Shown here one piece after another: positions 1 to 8,894 of a stretch of 64,000 nt of DNA (positions are counted from its first letter, which is position 1; each line of letters begins with the position of its first letter). The notes under the pieces were generated by a model. It saw only the letters and a program-made list of their open reading frames with translations. It was not told where the DNA came from and did no database searches. The position numbers and the translations under genes were made by a program. The stretch spans positions 62,001-126,000 of the forward strand of contig CAZPAO010000001.1 in the NCBI GenBank assembly GCA_964584665.1. Direction: 5' to 3'. Source of the DNA: DASUBN01 sp964584665. Its GTDB lineage: Bacteria; Pseudomonadota; Gammaproteobacteria; Natronospirales; REEB76.

Positions 1-239
1 TGGACGAGGCGGCACGCAGGCTCATCGCCGAGCGGGGCTATGACCCGAAGATGGGTGCCCGCCCCATGGCGCGCATGATCCAGGACACCCTGAAGAAGCC
101 GTTGGCGGAGGAGCTGCTGTTCGGCCGCCTGGCCCAGGGCGGGCACGTGCGCGTCACGGTCAAGGACGGCGAGTTCGACATGCTGATCGAGGCGGCCACG
201 CCCAAGCTGCCGGCGCCGGCCCATTCTGAAGAAGACTGA
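1..239 (+). CDS. clpA: ATP-dependent Clp protease ATP-binding subunit ClpA, C-terminal end (partial)
   Basis: Only the last ~78 codons are present; the gene enters from the left edge in frame 3. The visible part is the small subdomain of the second AAA+ module, recognised by the block ERGYDPKMGARPMARMI followed by KKPLAEELLFG, which is near-invariant in ClpA/ClpB. ClpA unfolds substrates for ClpP and, with ClpS, degrades N-degron proteins. The nearby aminoacyltransferases bpt and aat make such substrates, which favours ClpA over ClpB, as does the short tail. It converges on infA and shares a terminator with it. Confidence 0.85.
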   Translation, partial: DEAARRLIAERGYDPKMGARPMARMIQDTLKKPLAEELLFGRLAQGGHVRVTVKDGEFDMLIEAATPKLPAPAHSEED

Positions 240-260
240 TGCGGGAGGCCATCCCGAACG

Positions 261-290
261 AAAAAGCCGGGGCATGCCCCGGCTTTTTTT
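261..290. terminator. bidirectional intrinsic terminator between clpA and infA
   Basis: A perfect inverted repeat (AAAAAGCCGGGGC / GCCCCGGCTTTTT) with an A tract on one side and a T tract on the other. It lies between two convergent genes, so it can terminate transcription in both directions. Confidence 0.9.
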
Positions 291-308
291 ATCGAGTCTT
301 GAGTCCGC

Positions 309-527
309 TTACTTGCCGCGGAAAACAATACGACCTTTAGTCAGGTCGTAGGGAGTCAGTTCCACGGTGACGCGATCGCCCGTGAGGATGCGGATGTAGT
401 GCTTGCGCATGCGCCCGGAGATGTGGGCGAGGACCACGTGGCCATTGTCCAATTCGACGCGGAAGGTGGTGTTGGGGAGGGTCTCCACAACCTTGCCTTC
501 CATCTGGATACTTTCTTCCTTAGCCAT
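309..527 (-). CDS. infA: translation initiation factor IF-1
   Basis: 72-residue S1/OB-fold protein that binds the ribosomal A site during initiation with IF-2 and IF-3. It begins MAKEESIQMEGKVVE and ends YDLTKGRIVFRGK, the classic IF-1 sequence, at the usual family length. Two tandem ATG codons exist (530 and 527); the second gives the canonical MAKE start. It is on the minus strand, immediately upstream of the bidirectional terminator, and lies downstream of bpt. Confidence 0.97.
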   Translation of the reverse strand: MAKEESIQMEGKVVETLPNTTFRVELDNGHVVLAHISGRMRKHYIRILTGDRVTVELTPYDLTKGRIVFRGK

Positions 528-577
528 CATGTCCGCCGGGTGATTGGGGCGCGCAGATTCTGACGTAAACCCGTCCG

Positions 578-1297
578 CTATTCAACACGCGCGTCCCCGG
601 CGAGCCAGCCGTCAGCCCCCAGGGTCTCGAAGGGGCGGAAGCGCTCCTTGTAGGCCATCTTGCGGCTTCCTGCGATCCAATAGCCCAGATACAGCCAATC
701 GAGGCCGCGGCGGCGGGCTTCCTCTATCTGCATGAGCACCGCGTAGGTGCCGAGGCTGCGGTCCGTGAGTGCCGGGTCGTAGAAGGTGTAGACGGCGGAA
801 AGGGCGTCCGAGAGTTCATCGGTCACCGCCACCGCCGCCAGCCGCCCGTCCAGGCGCATCTCCAGCAGCGTAGTCCGCCCCCAGGGGCTCAACAGGAATT
901 GCCGGTAGTCCGCTTCGCTCCCGCCGTCCATGCCGCCGCCGGGATGGCGCGCGGCGAGGTAGCGGCTATAGAGTTCGAAATGCTCCACATCGTATTCCGC
1001 CTCCCGCACCTGCATCCGCAGGTCCTGGTTGCGCTTGCGGATGCGCTTCTGGGTGCGCCCCGGCGTGAAGTCCTTCACCGTCACCCGCAGGGGCACGCAG
1101 GCCTGGCACTCACCGCAGTGGGGCCGGTACACATGAGGGCCGCTGCGGCGGAAGCCGTGGGCAGCGAGAAGGGTATATAGCCTCTGATCCATATCTCGCG
1201 CCGGGTCCACGAACACGGTGCGGGCCTGCCGATCCGGCAGGTAGTTGCACGGGTGCTCAGGGGTGATGAAGAGGTCGAGCTTGGCGTCGGCGTTCAT
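578..1297 (-). CDS. bpt: aspartate/glutamate leucyltransferase (Bpt)
   Basis: 239 aa. It transfers leucine from Leu-tRNA to N-terminal Asp or Glu, creating a destabilising N-degron recognised by ClpS/ClpAP. The family N-terminus is clear: a PCNYLPDRQA segment and the HCGECQACVPLRV cysteine motif near residues 60-72, then the basic KRIRKRNQDL helix and a C-terminal YKERFRPFETLG block. The start overlaps the aat stop by 4 nt, so the two transferases are translationally coupled. Confidence 0.93.
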   Translation of the reverse strand: MNADAKLDLFITPEHPCNYLPDRQARTVFVDPARDMDQRLYTLLAAHGFRRSGPHVYRPHCGECQACVPLRVTVKDFTPGRTQKRIRKRNQDLRMQVREAEYDVEHFELYSRYLAARHPGGGMDGGSEADYRQFLLSPWGRTTLLEMRLDGRLAAVAVTDELSDALSAVYTFYDPALTDRSLGTYAVLMQIEEARRRGLDWLYLGYWIAGSRKMAYKERFRPFETLGADGWLAGDARVE

Positions 1298-2013
1298 GCC
1301 CGCTCACCGTCTTTCCAGGCGGAGGTGCTCACGGCTCCGGCGCAGTATCCGGCGAGGAAGCCCAGGAACTCGCGGCGTGGCATGCGTGTGCAGCCGAGGG
1401 TCTCGAGATGTTCGGAGTGGACCTGGCAGTCGAGAAGCGCATACCCCCAGTCCCACAGCCGCCGCGCCAGGGAGACGAGCGCGACCTTGGAGGCATCGGT
1501 GACCCGGCTGAACATGGATTCGCCGAAGAACACGCGCCCCACCGAGACGCCGTAGAGCCCGCCCACCAGGACGTCGCCTTTCCACACTTCCACCGAATGG
1601 GCATGGCCCAGACGATGCAGTTCCTGGTAGGCCGCGAGCATCTCGGCGTTGATCCAGGTGCCGCCCCCCGGCTGCTTGGCACGGGGCCCGGCGCACTCAT
1701 GCATGACCGTGGCGAAGGCGGTATCGAAACGGATCGTGTAGTCGTCCTGTCTCATGCGGCGGCGCAGGGAACGGCTCACGTGCTCTGTGCCCGGCAGGAT
1801 CACCGCGCGCGGGTCCGGCGACCACCAGAGGATGGGCAGCTCCGCGTCATACCAGGGGAAGATGCCGTGACGATAGGCGTAGAGCAGACGCGCCGGTGAG
1901 AGATCGCCGCCCACCGCCAGCAGCCCGTCCGGTTCGCGCAATGCCGTAGCAGGATCCGGGAAAGCCTCCGGCGGATCCTCAGGGCGCAGGCGTCTCAAGG
2001 GCGGTGCATGCAT
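1294..2013 (-). CDS. aat: leucyl/phenylalanyl-tRNA--protein transferase (Aat)
   Basis: 239 aa. It adds Leu or Phe to N-terminal Lys or Arg, the second branch of the bacterial N-degron pathway. Family hallmarks are visible: FPDPATAL, GLLAVGGDLSPARLL, AYRHGIFPWY, WWSPDPRAVI and VHSEHLETLG. It is followed by bpt with an ATGA overlap. With clpA close by, three parts of the N-degron pathway lie within 2 kb; clpS is not in the window. Confidence 0.95.
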   Translation of the reverse strand: MHAPPLRRLRPEDPPEAFPDPATALREPDGLLAVGGDLSPARLLYAYRHGIFPWYDAELPILWWSPDPRAVILPGTEHVSRSLRRRMRQDDYTIRFDTAFATVMHECAGPRAKQPGGGTWINAEMLAAYQELHRLGHAHSVEVWKGDVLVGGLYGVSVGRVFFGESMFSRVTDASKVALVSLARRLWDWGYALLDCQVHSEHLETLGCTRMPRREFLGFLAGYCAGAVSTSAWKDGERA

Positions 2014-2035
2014 CTATATATTAAGTTCCCCGGGG

Positions 2036-3199
2036 TCAGCCGTCTTCGCGTCCCTCGCCGACCCCTCTGTCCGCATGGAAAGGCAGGTGCGCCTCGGTCT
2101 CGCGCAGGTATGCCTTTATAAGATGCTGTTCCCGCCGGAGGTATTCGTCAATGGCCGCGTGGAATTCCGGCCGCGCCAGCCAGTGGGCGGACCAGGTATA
2201 GGTCGGCTCGAAGCCGCGGCTGATCTTGTGTTCCCCCTGGGTGCCCGGATTGAAATGTCGCAGTCCCTTCTTTATGCAGTATTCGATGCCCTGGTAGTAG
2301 CAGGCTTCGAAGTGGAGGCTGTGGAACTCCTGCTCTGAACCCCAGTGCCGTCCGTACAATGTGTCGCCTCCCTGCAGGCAGATGGCGGCCGCCACCGGCT
2401 TGCCGCGCAAGAAAGCGAAGCAGACGCGTAGGTTCTCAGGCATGGTGCGGCGCAGCTCATCGAAGAAGCCTCGTTCCAGATAGGCTTCGCGGCCCCGCTT
2501 GGCGTAGGTGGAGACATAGAAGCGGTAGAGCGCGTCCATGAGCGGCGCATCCAGTTCCTCGCCGCCCAGCATGCGCATCTCGATGCCGGCTTCCGCGATG
2601 CGCCGCCGCTCCCGGTGCACTTTCTTGCGCTTGTCGGCGGTGAACTCCGCCAGGAAATGCTCGAAGTCGCGGTAGTCGCGGTTGTGCCAATGGAACTGGG
2701 TGTCGCGGCGGGTGAGGAACCCGGCCGCGTTCCAGTCCGCGAGTTCCTGCTCGAAGGGGAACAGGCAATGGACCGAAGAGGCTGAGTATTCCTTAGCGAG
2801 GGCGCGCACTTGCTCCAGCAAATGCGTCACCACCTTGGCGCGGTCGGCCCCGGGCGCGATCAGCAGGCGCGGTCCGGGGATTGGTGAGAAGGGCACTGCC
2901 GAGACCAGCTTCGGATAGTAGGAGAGGCCGTGCCGGTGGTAGGCATCGGCCCAGGCCCAATCGAAGACGAACTCACCGTAGGAATGGGACTTGAGATAGA
3001 GGAGGAGGGCGCCGAGGAGGATGCCGGCTTCATCGCGGCAGGCAAGATGCAGCGCCTGCCAGCCGCTCGCCGCGTCGGCGGAGCCGCTGTGCTCCAGCGC
3101 CGCCAGGAACTCATGCTTTAGGAAGGGATCGTCCCCCGCGAGGCGGTTCCACTCGGCTGGGGAGAAGTCGTCGATGCTGTCGTGGGCTTGCACCTTCAT
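2036..3199 (-). CDS. FemAB-like GNAT family acyltransferase (DUF482/COG3146 type)
   Basis: 387 aa cytosolic protein with the double-GNAT fold of the FemAB-like COG3146 family, commonly annotated as predicted N-acyltransferase. Recognisable segments are LAGDDPFLKHEFLAALE near the N-terminus, FDWAWADAYHRHG in the middle, and GREAYLERGFFDELR, LYGRHWGS and FNPGTQGEHKISRGFEP near the C-terminus. No signal peptide or membrane segment. It sits between aat and trxB on the same strand (23 and 17 nt gaps), so probably in one transcript. The substrate is unknown. Confidence 0.8.
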   Translation of the reverse strand: MKVQAHDSIDDFSPAEWNRLAGDDPFLKHEFLAALEHSGSADAASGWQALHLACRDEAGILLGALLLYLKSHSYGEFVFDWAWADAYHRHGLSYYPKLVSAVPFSPIPGPRLLIAPGADRAKVVTHLLEQVRALAKEYSASSVHCLFPFEQELADWNAAGFLTRRDTQFHWHNRDYRDFEHFLAEFTADKRKKVHRERRRIAEAGIEMRMLGGEELDAPLMDALYRFYVSTYAKRGREAYLERGFFDELRRTMPENLRVCFAFLRGKPVAAAICLQGGDTLYGRHWGSEQEFHSLHFEACYYQGIEYCIKKGLRHFNPGTQGEHKISRGFEPTYTWSAHWLARPEFHAAIDEYLRREQHLIKAYLRETEAHLPFHADRGVGEGREDG

Positions 3200-3216
3200 G
3201 GGTGCAAGCTTAACGC

Positions 3217-4173
3217 TTAATGGCGGTTCAGGCTCTCGAGGTATTTATCGGCGTCCAACGCGGCCATGCAACCGGTGCCGGCGGAGGTGACCGCCTGGCG
3301 GTACACCTGGTCCATCACGTCGCCGGCGGCGAACACGCCGGGGATGCTGGTGGCGGTGGCACCGCCTTCGATGCCGCTCTTAACGATGATGTACCCGTTC
3401 TTCATCTCCAGCTGGCCGGTGAAGAGCTGGGTGTTGGGGGAGTGGCCGATGGCGATGAACACGCCCTTGGAGCCGATGTCCTGGGTCTTGGCGGCATCCT
3501 TCGTGCTGCGCACGCGGATGCCGGTGACGCCGGAATCGTCCCCCAGCACCTCGTCCAGCTGGTGGTCCCAGAGGATCTCCACGTTGCCGCCATGGGTCTT
3601 GGCGATGAGTTCGTCGGAGAGGATCTTCTCGGAGCGGAACTTGTCGCGCCGGTGCACCACCGAGACCTTGGCGGCGATGTTGGAGAGGTAGAGGGCCTCC
3701 TCCACAGCGGTGTTGCCGCCGCCGATGACCGCCACGTGCTGGTTCTTGTAGAAGAAGCCGTCGCAGGTGGCACAGGCGGAGACGCCCTTGCCCTTGAAGG
3801 CCTCCTCGGAGGGCAGGCCCAGGTACTTGGCGGTGGCGCCGGTGGCGATGATCAGCGCGTCGCAGGTGTACTCGCCGCGGTCGCCCTTCAGGCGGAACGG
3901 CCGGCTCTTGAGGTCGGCGGTATGGATGTGGTCCGAGACGATCTCGGTGTTGAAGCGCTCGGCGTGGCGGCGCATGCGGTCCATCAGGTCCGGACCCATG
4001 AGGCCGTGGACATCGCCCGGCCAGTTATCCACCTCGGTGGTGGTCATGAGTTGCCCACCCTGTTCCAGGCCGGTGACCAGCACCGGTTTCAGGTTGGCTC
4101 GCGCGGCATAGACGGCGGCGGTGTAGCCGGCCGGGCCTGAGCCCAGGATGAGGAGTCGGGCGTGCTTGGTCAT
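3217..4173 (-). CDS. trxB: thioredoxin-disulfide reductase
   Basis: 318 aa from the ATG at 4173; an in-frame upstream extension to 4308 is GC-rich and unlike the family, so I reject it. FAD- and NADPH-dependent reduction of thioredoxin. FAD-binding GSGPAGYTAAVYAARA at residues 11-26, redox-active CATC at 134-137, NADPH-binding GGGNTAVEEA at about 154, and C-terminal GVFAAGDVMDQVYRQ. It is divergent from ald across a 271-nt intergenic region. Confidence 0.96.
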   Translation of the reverse strand: MTKHARLLILGSGPAGYTAAVYAARANLKPVLVTGLEQGGQLMTTTEVDNWPGDVHGLMGPDLMDRMRRHAERFNTEIVSDHIHTADLKSRPFRLKGDRGEYTCDALIIATGATAKYLGLPSEEAFKGKGVSACATCDGFFYKNQHVAVIGGGNTAVEEALYLSNIAAKVSVVHRRDKFRSEKILSDELIAKTHGGNVEILWDHQLDEVLGDDSGVTGIRVRSTKDAAKTQDIGSKGVFIAIGHSPNTQLFTGQLEMKNGYIIVKSGIEGGATATSIPGVFAAGDVMDQVYRQAVTSAGTGCMAALDADKYLESLNRH

Positions 4174-4444
4174 GTATAATTGGCCTCTAGCGAGAGCATT
4201 TGGCGGCGATCCGCGCGTTTTCAAGGGCTTAGGCCTGAAGGCCTCACCCCGCGGGTCCCAAGGCCCGCCGCCTGTTTGAGGAGATTTCCCGGCCACCCCC
4301 AGACACATGCCGCGGCAGGGCGGGGCGTGTGCATAAGGGGCGGGCCCCTGAATTCCGCGCTCCCGGCCATCTTTAAGACAGGTCGGGGACGCGTGTTATT
4401 TCGAATGTTAACGAAATTCAACGGATAGCGTAAAGGAGCTTTTC
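4174..4444. promoter_or_regulatory. divergent trxB/ald intergenic region
   Basis: 271 nt without a supported gene. It must hold the start signals for trxB (minus) and ald (plus). The part next to ald (about 4394-4430) is AT-rich relative to the rest, and AAGGAG at 4433-4438, six bases before the ATG, is a strong ribosome binding site. I found no convincing -35/-10 pair by eye. Confidence 0.5.
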
Positions 4445-5500
4445 ATGCGCATCGGTATTCCCCGCGAGCTGAAGCCGCTCGAAGGCCGCGTCGGCCTGAT
4501 CCCCGCAGCCGCCGCCGAGCTGGTCCGCCACGGCCACCAGGTCTTCATCGAGAAGAACGCCGGCATCAAGAGCGGTTACAGCGACGACAACTTCCGCAGC
4601 GTGGGCGTGGAGGTGCTCAACACCGCCGCCGACGTGTACGGCAAGGCGGAGATGATCGTGAAGGTCAAGGAGCCCATCAAGGCCGACCTCGAGCTCTTGC
4701 GCAAGGACCACCTGCTGTTCTGCTACCTGCATCTCGCGGCGCTGCCGGAGCTCACCGAGACCCTGAAGAAGATCGGCTGCACCGCCGTCGCCTTCGAGAC
4801 CGTCGAGGAAGACGGCCGCCTGCCGCTGCTCGCCCCCATGAGTGACATCGCCGGGCGCCTCTCCATCCAGGTGGGCACGCATCTCCTGCACCAGCCCATG
4901 GGCGGCAAGGGCATCCTGCTGGGCGGCGTCCCGGCCGCCAAGCGCGGCCGCGTCGTCATCGTCGGTGCGGGCGTCGCGGGCGGTGCTTCCGCCACCGTGG
5001 CCGCCGGCATGGGCGCGCAGGTGACGGTGTTCGATATCTCCCGTGACCGCATGGAACGCATGCGCGACCTGGGTCCGAACGTGACGGCACTCTACCCCCA
5101 CAGCGCCGACATCGCCGAGGCGGTGAAGTACGCCGACATCGTGGTGGGCGCGGTGCTGGTCACCGGCGCCAAGGCCCCGCACGTGGTGAGCGCCGACATG
5201 GTGCGCAGCATGCAGCCCGGCTCCGTGGTGGCGGACATCTCCGTCGACCAGGGCGGCTGTATCGAGACCACCAAGCCGACCACCTGGGACAACCCCACCT
5301 ACGTGTGGGAAGGTATCACCCACTTCACGGTCACCAACATGCCGGGCGCGGTGCCGCGCACCTCGTCCCAGGCGCTCTCGGCCGCCATCACCCCCTACGC
5401 GGTGAAGCTCGCCGCCGGCGGCTGGCGCGACCTGGAATCGCTGCGCAAGGGCATCAACGTGGAAGGCGGCAAGGTCGTCCACCCCGCGCTGCTCAAGTGA
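4445..5500 (+). CDS. ald: alanine dehydrogenase
   Basis: 351 aa. NAD-dependent interconversion of L-alanine and pyruvate plus ammonia. N-terminus MRIGIPRELKPLEGRVGL carries the substrate-binding Arg15-type segment; KVKEP and FCYLHLAA supply the catalytic Lys and His; the dinucleotide site is VVIVGAGVAGG near residue 170; SVVADISVDQGGCIE is the signature near residue 260; NMPGAVPRTSSQALS follows. It is slightly shorter than most family members (about 360-375 aa) because of a short C-terminus. A strong AAGGAG site precedes the start. ftsK follows after 17 nt. Confidence 0.95.
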   Translation: MRIGIPRELKPLEGRVGLIPAAAAELVRHGHQVFIEKNAGIKSGYSDDNFRSVGVEVLNTAADVYGKAEMIVKVKEPIKADLELLRKDHLLFCYLHLAALPELTETLKKIGCTAVAFETVEEDGRLPLLAPMSDIAGRLSIQVGTHLLHQPMGGKGILLGGVPAAKRGRVVIVGAGVAGGASATVAAGMGAQVTVFDISRDRMERMRDLGPNVTALYPHSADIAEAVKYADIVVGAVLVTGAKAPHVVSADMVRSMQPGSVVADISVDQGGCIETTKPTTWDNPTYVWEGITHFTVTNMPGAVPRTSSQALSAAITPYAVKLAAGGWRDLESLRKGINVEGGKVVHPALLK

Positions 5501-5517
5501 TGCAGCATAGGTAAGCA

Positions 5518-7851
5518 GTGGCGCAAGCGACACGCAACGAGAACGAACGCTCCCCCCTGGCCATCCATCTGGCGCAGGGACTCAAGGAAGCCGCCCTCTG
5601 GATGTTCCTGGTGGCGGGTCTCGTGCTGTTGCTTGCGCTCTCGACCTATAGCCCCCAGGATCCCGGCTTCTCCACCTACAGCGGCGATGGCGTGCGCGTG
5701 CACAACGCCATCGGGCCCGCCGGCGCGTGGCTCGCGGACTTCCTGTATTTCCTGATCGGCTATCCGGCCTATCTCTTCGCTGCGCTCCTGATCTGGTCAG
5801 GCTGGCTCATCTTCCGCGCCCGCAAGTCCACCGAGCCCGTGAACAAGTGGCATCTTGCGGCGCGCATCGCGGGCCTGGTCGTCTCGCTCGTCACCGCGAG
5901 CGGGCTCGCTTCCATCAACTCCAATACCGAGCCCGGGCAGATGCCCGTGGATGCGGGCGGCATGCTCGGCGATGCGGTCGGCAAGAACCTGGCCCATGCC
6001 CTGAGTCCGCTGGGCGCGACGCTGGTGCTGCTGGCCCTGTTCCTCGGTGCGGTCACGGTGTTCACCGGCCTCTCCTGGCTCGCGGTCATGGACCGCACCG
6101 GCCATTGGACGCTGCTCTTCCTCGAGCGGGCCCGCAACCGCTGGACCTGGTTGCGCGAGACCATCCAGGCGCGGCGCGTGCGCGAGCAGCATGTGGAAGT
6201 GGTGAAGGTGCACCAGGAAGAGGTGAAGAAGAAACCCAAGCCCCGCATCGAGCCCATCGCCAAGCCCGCCGCGCCGAGCCCGCGCGCCGAGCGCGAGCGG
6301 CAAGTGCAGCTGTTCGAACCGCCTTCCGATTCGGAACTGCCGCCGCTGTCCCTGCTCGACGACAAGCCGCCGAAGGTGGAGGGCTATTCCGAGGCGGCGC
6401 TGGAGGCCATGTCCCGCACCGTCGAGATCAAGCTCAAGGACTTCGGCGTGGACGTGCAGGTGGTGGCGGTGAACCCGGGTCCCGTGGTCACGCGCTTCGA
6501 GCTGCAGCCTGCGCCGGGCGTGAAGGTCAGCCAGATCACCAACCTCTCCAAGGACCTGGCCCGCGGCCTCTCGGCCATCAGCGTGCGTGTGGTGGAGGTC
6601 ATCCCCGGCAAGTCCGTTGTGGGTCTCGAGATCCCCAACGAAGCCCGCCAGCTGGTGACGCTGGGTGAGATCCTGCGTTCCGAGGAGTACGACAAGAGCG
6701 CCTCGCCGCTGACCCTCGCTCTCGGCAAGGACATCGGCGGCAACTCCATGGTGGCGGACCTGGAGAAGATGCCGCACCTGCTCATCGCCGGCACCACAGG
6801 TTCCGGCAAGTCGGTGGGCATCAACGCCATGATCCTGAGTCTCGTGTACAAGGCCACGGCCGAACACGTGCGCATGATCATGATCGACCCCAAGATGCTG
6901 GAACTCTCCGTGTACGAGGGCATCCCGCACCTCTTGGCTCCGGTCGTGACGGACATGAAGGAAGCCTCCAACGCGCTGCGTTGGTGCGTGGCGGAGATGG
7001 ACCGCCGCTACAAGCTGATGGCCGCCCTCGGCGTGCGCAACCTCGCGGGTTACAACCGCAAGGTGCAGGAGGCCATCGACGCCAAGAAGCCCATCATCGA
7101 CCCTATGCTCAGCCCCGAGAAGCTCGCGCTCTTGCCGGACTCGGACATCCCGCGGCTCCAGCCCATGCCCAACATCGTGGTGGTGGTGGACGAGCTCGCC
7201 GACATGATGATGGTGGTGGGCAAGAAAGTGGAGGAGCTGATCGCGAGGCTGGCTCAGAAGGCTCGCGCCTCCGGTATCCACCTGGTGCTTGCCACCCAGC
7301 GCCCCTCGGTGGATGTGATCACCGGGCTCATCAAGGCCAACATCCCCACGCGCATCGCCTTCCAGGTGTCGGCGCGGGTGGATTCCCGCACCATCCTGGA
7401 CCAGCAGGGCGCCGAGGCGCTGCTGGGCCACGGCGACATGCTGTACCTGCCGTCCGGCACCTCGGTGCCAACCCGTATCCATGGCGCCTTCGTCAGCGAC
7501 CAGGAAGTGCATAAGGTTGTCGCGCACTTGAAGCGCAAGGGCCAGCCGCACTATATAGAGGCGATACTCTCCGGCCCCAGCGAACCCATCCCGGGCTTCC
7601 CCAGCGAGCCGGGCGAAGAGGGAGAGCTTGGCGGCGAGGCGGATCCCCTGTACGACCAGGCGGTGCGCATCGTCACCGAGAGCCGCAAGGCCTCCATCTC
7701 CGGCGTGCAACGCCGCCTGAAGATCGGTTACAACCGCGCCGCCCGCATGATCGAGGAGATGGAAGCCCGCGGCATCGTCGGCCCGCTCCAGTCCAACGGC
7801 GCCCGCGAAGTGCTGGCGGCCGCGCCGCCACCCGGCGCGAGCGACGAATAG
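5518..7851 (+). CDS. ftsK: DNA translocase FtsK
   Basis: 777 aa from a GTG start 17 nt after ald. It anchors to the divisome through an N-terminal domain with about four membrane segments (residues ~25-190), then a short charged linker (~215-290), the alpha/beta RecA-like motor with Walker A GTTGSGKS (~425-432) and Walker B VVVVDELAD (~553), and a winged-helix gamma domain (~710-777, ISGVQRRLKIGYNRAARMIE) that reads KOPS sites. The linker is short compared with E. coli FtsK, as in many gammaproteobacteria. It moves DNA during septation and activates XerCD. Confidence 0.97.
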   Translation: MAQATRNENERSPLAIHLAQGLKEAALWMFLVAGLVLLLALSTYSPQDPGFSTYSGDGVRVHNAIGPAGAWLADFLYFLIGYPAYLFAALLIWSGWLIFRARKSTEPVNKWHLAARIAGLVVSLVTASGLASINSNTEPGQMPVDAGGMLGDAVGKNLAHALSPLGATLVLLALFLGAVTVFTGLSWLAVMDRTGHWTLLFLERARNRWTWLRETIQARRVREQHVEVVKVHQEEVKKKPKPRIEPIAKPAAPSPRAERERQVQLFEPPSDSELPPLSLLDDKPPKVEGYSEAALEAMSRTVEIKLKDFGVDVQVVAVNPGPVVTRFELQPAPGVKVSQITNLSKDLARGLSAISVRVVEVIPGKSVVGLEIPNEARQLVTLGEILRSEEYDKSASPLTLALGKDIGGNSMVADLEKMPHLLIAGTTGSGKSVGINAMILSLVYKATAEHVRMIMIDPKMLELSVYEGIPHLLAPVVTDMKEASNALRWCVAEMDRRYKLMAALGVRNLAGYNRKVQEAIDAKKPIIDPMLSPEKLALLPDSDIPRLQPMPNIVVVVDELADMMMVVGKKVEELIARLAQKARASGIHLVLATQRPSVDVITGLIKANIPTRIAFQVSARVDSRTILDQQGAEALLGHGDMLYLPSGTSVPTRIHGAFVSDQEVHKVVAHLKRKGQPHYIEAILSGPSEPIPGFPSEPGEEGELGGEADPLYDQAVRIVTESRKASISGVQRRLKIGYNRAARMIEEMEARGIVGPLQSNGAREVLAAAPPPGASDE

Positions 7852-7867
7852 TCCCCAGAGGTCCCCC

Positions 7868-8509
7868 ATGAAACGCCTTGTCCTCAGCTCGATCCTTTTT
7901 CTGGCCTGCCAGCCCTTGTATGCCGCCGACTCTGGCGCGGCCCGCATGCATGCCTTCCTGAAGGACGTGAAGAGCCTGAAGGCCGATTTCACCCAGGTGG
8001 TGCTGGATTCCAACGGCAAGCAAGTGAAGCAGTCCACCGGCACACTCTCCATCAAGCGCCCCGACCGCTTCCGCTGGGACTATGCCAAGCCCAATGAAGA
8101 GACCGTGGTGGCCGACGGCAAGCGCCTCTGGCTCTACGACGTGGCGCTGCAGCAGGTGACGGTGAAACCCCTGAACGACACCCTGGCGGCGAGCCCGGCG
8201 GTGCTGCTCGCCGGCTCCAACGACGTGGACAAGAGCTTCACCGTGACCGACCTGGGCGAGCAGGGCGGCCTCACCTGGGTGAGCCTCACCCCCAAGGTGA
8301 AGGACACGGACTTCGATAGCGTCAAGCTCGGCTTCAAGGGCGAAGACGTCTCGGTGATGGAACTCAAGGACAACCTGGGCAACACCACCCGCATCGGATT
8401 CGACCATGTACAGCGCAACCCCGCGGTCAGCGATGACAGTTTCAGGTTCACTCCGCCCGCCGGCGCCGACGTGGTGGGCGACACGGGGGACGGCAAGAGC
8501 CATGGCTGA
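7868..8509 (+). CDS. lolA: outer membrane lipoprotein carrier protein LolA
   Basis: 213 aa periplasmic chaperone that carries lipoproteins from LolCDE to LolB. A signal peptide (MKRLVLSSILFLACQPLYA, cleavage near residue 19) is followed by LKSLKADFTQVVLD and RPDRFRWDYAKPNEETVVADG, standard LolA segments. It is downstream of ftsK and upstream of rarA, the usual gammaproteobacterial order. Its stop overlaps the next start by 8 nt. Confidence 0.95.
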   Translation: MKRLVLSSILFLACQPLYAADSGAARMHAFLKDVKSLKADFTQVVLDSNGKQVKQSTGTLSIKRPDRFRWDYAKPNEETVVADGKRLWLYDVALQQVTVKPLNDTLAASPAVLLAGSNDVDKSFTVTDLGEQGGLTWVSLTPKVKDTDFDSVKLGFKGEDVSVMELKDNLGNTTRIGFDHVQRNPAVSDDSFRFTPPAGADVVGDTGDGKSHG

Positions 8510-8894
8510 AGACCGCGCCGCGCAGGCAGCGCAACTCTGGTTGGCGGCAGGCGCCTCGCTGGTGGCGCTGGTGGCCTGGGGCAGCCTCACGCCATCCCCG
8601 CCGGACGTGGATATATCCATCCCGCATTTCGACAAGTTCGAGCACTTCGGCGCCTACCTTGCGATGACCGCCTGGTTCGCGGCGGCTTTCCCCAGACGCC
8701 TGTATTGGGTGGCGGCGACCTTCATCCTGGTGGGCGGCCTCATCGAGATCCTGCAGATGTTCACCGGCCGCGACGCGGAGTGGCTGGATTGGGCCGCGGA
8801 TTGCGCCGGTGCCGCCGTCGCGATCTGGTACCCCACCCGCTGGCTCTCGCGCCTGCGTCTCGCTTTCATACAGTTCTATGCCCACGCAGGCTGA
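8502..8894 (+). CDS. VanZ-like small membrane protein
   Basis: 130 aa with about four hydrophobic segments. HFDKFEHFGAYLAMTAWF and GGLIEILQMFTGRDAEWLDWAADCAGA match the VanZ-like pattern (conserved DK..H at the first loop, E..Q and a D..D pair). Function unknown for most members. The ATG at 8502 overlaps the lolA end by 8 nt and the stop overlaps rarA by 17 nt, so it is inside the ftsK-lolA-rarA operon. Longer upstream in-frame codons lie inside lolA and are ignored. Confidence 0.8.
   Translation: MAEDRAAQAAQLWLAAGASLVALVAWGSLTPSPPDVDISIPHFDKFEHFGAYLAMTAWFAAAFPRRLYWVAATFILVGGLIEILQMFTGRDAEWLDWAADCAGAAVAIWYPTRWLSRLRLAFIQFYAHAG

Noticed and set aside
4174..4308. 45-residue N-terminal extension of TrxB
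   Set aside because: The extension lies in the promoter region, is unlike the family, and the ATG at 4173 gives the canonical start and length.
5797..8055. A 752-residue minus-strand open frame opposite ftsK/lolA
   Set aside because: It mirrors the codon structure of two certain genes in GC-rich DNA and has His/Gly/Ala-rich composition typical of antisense shadows; other long antisense frames (for example 3220-4140, 4418-5533, 17488-18708) were dropped for the same reason.
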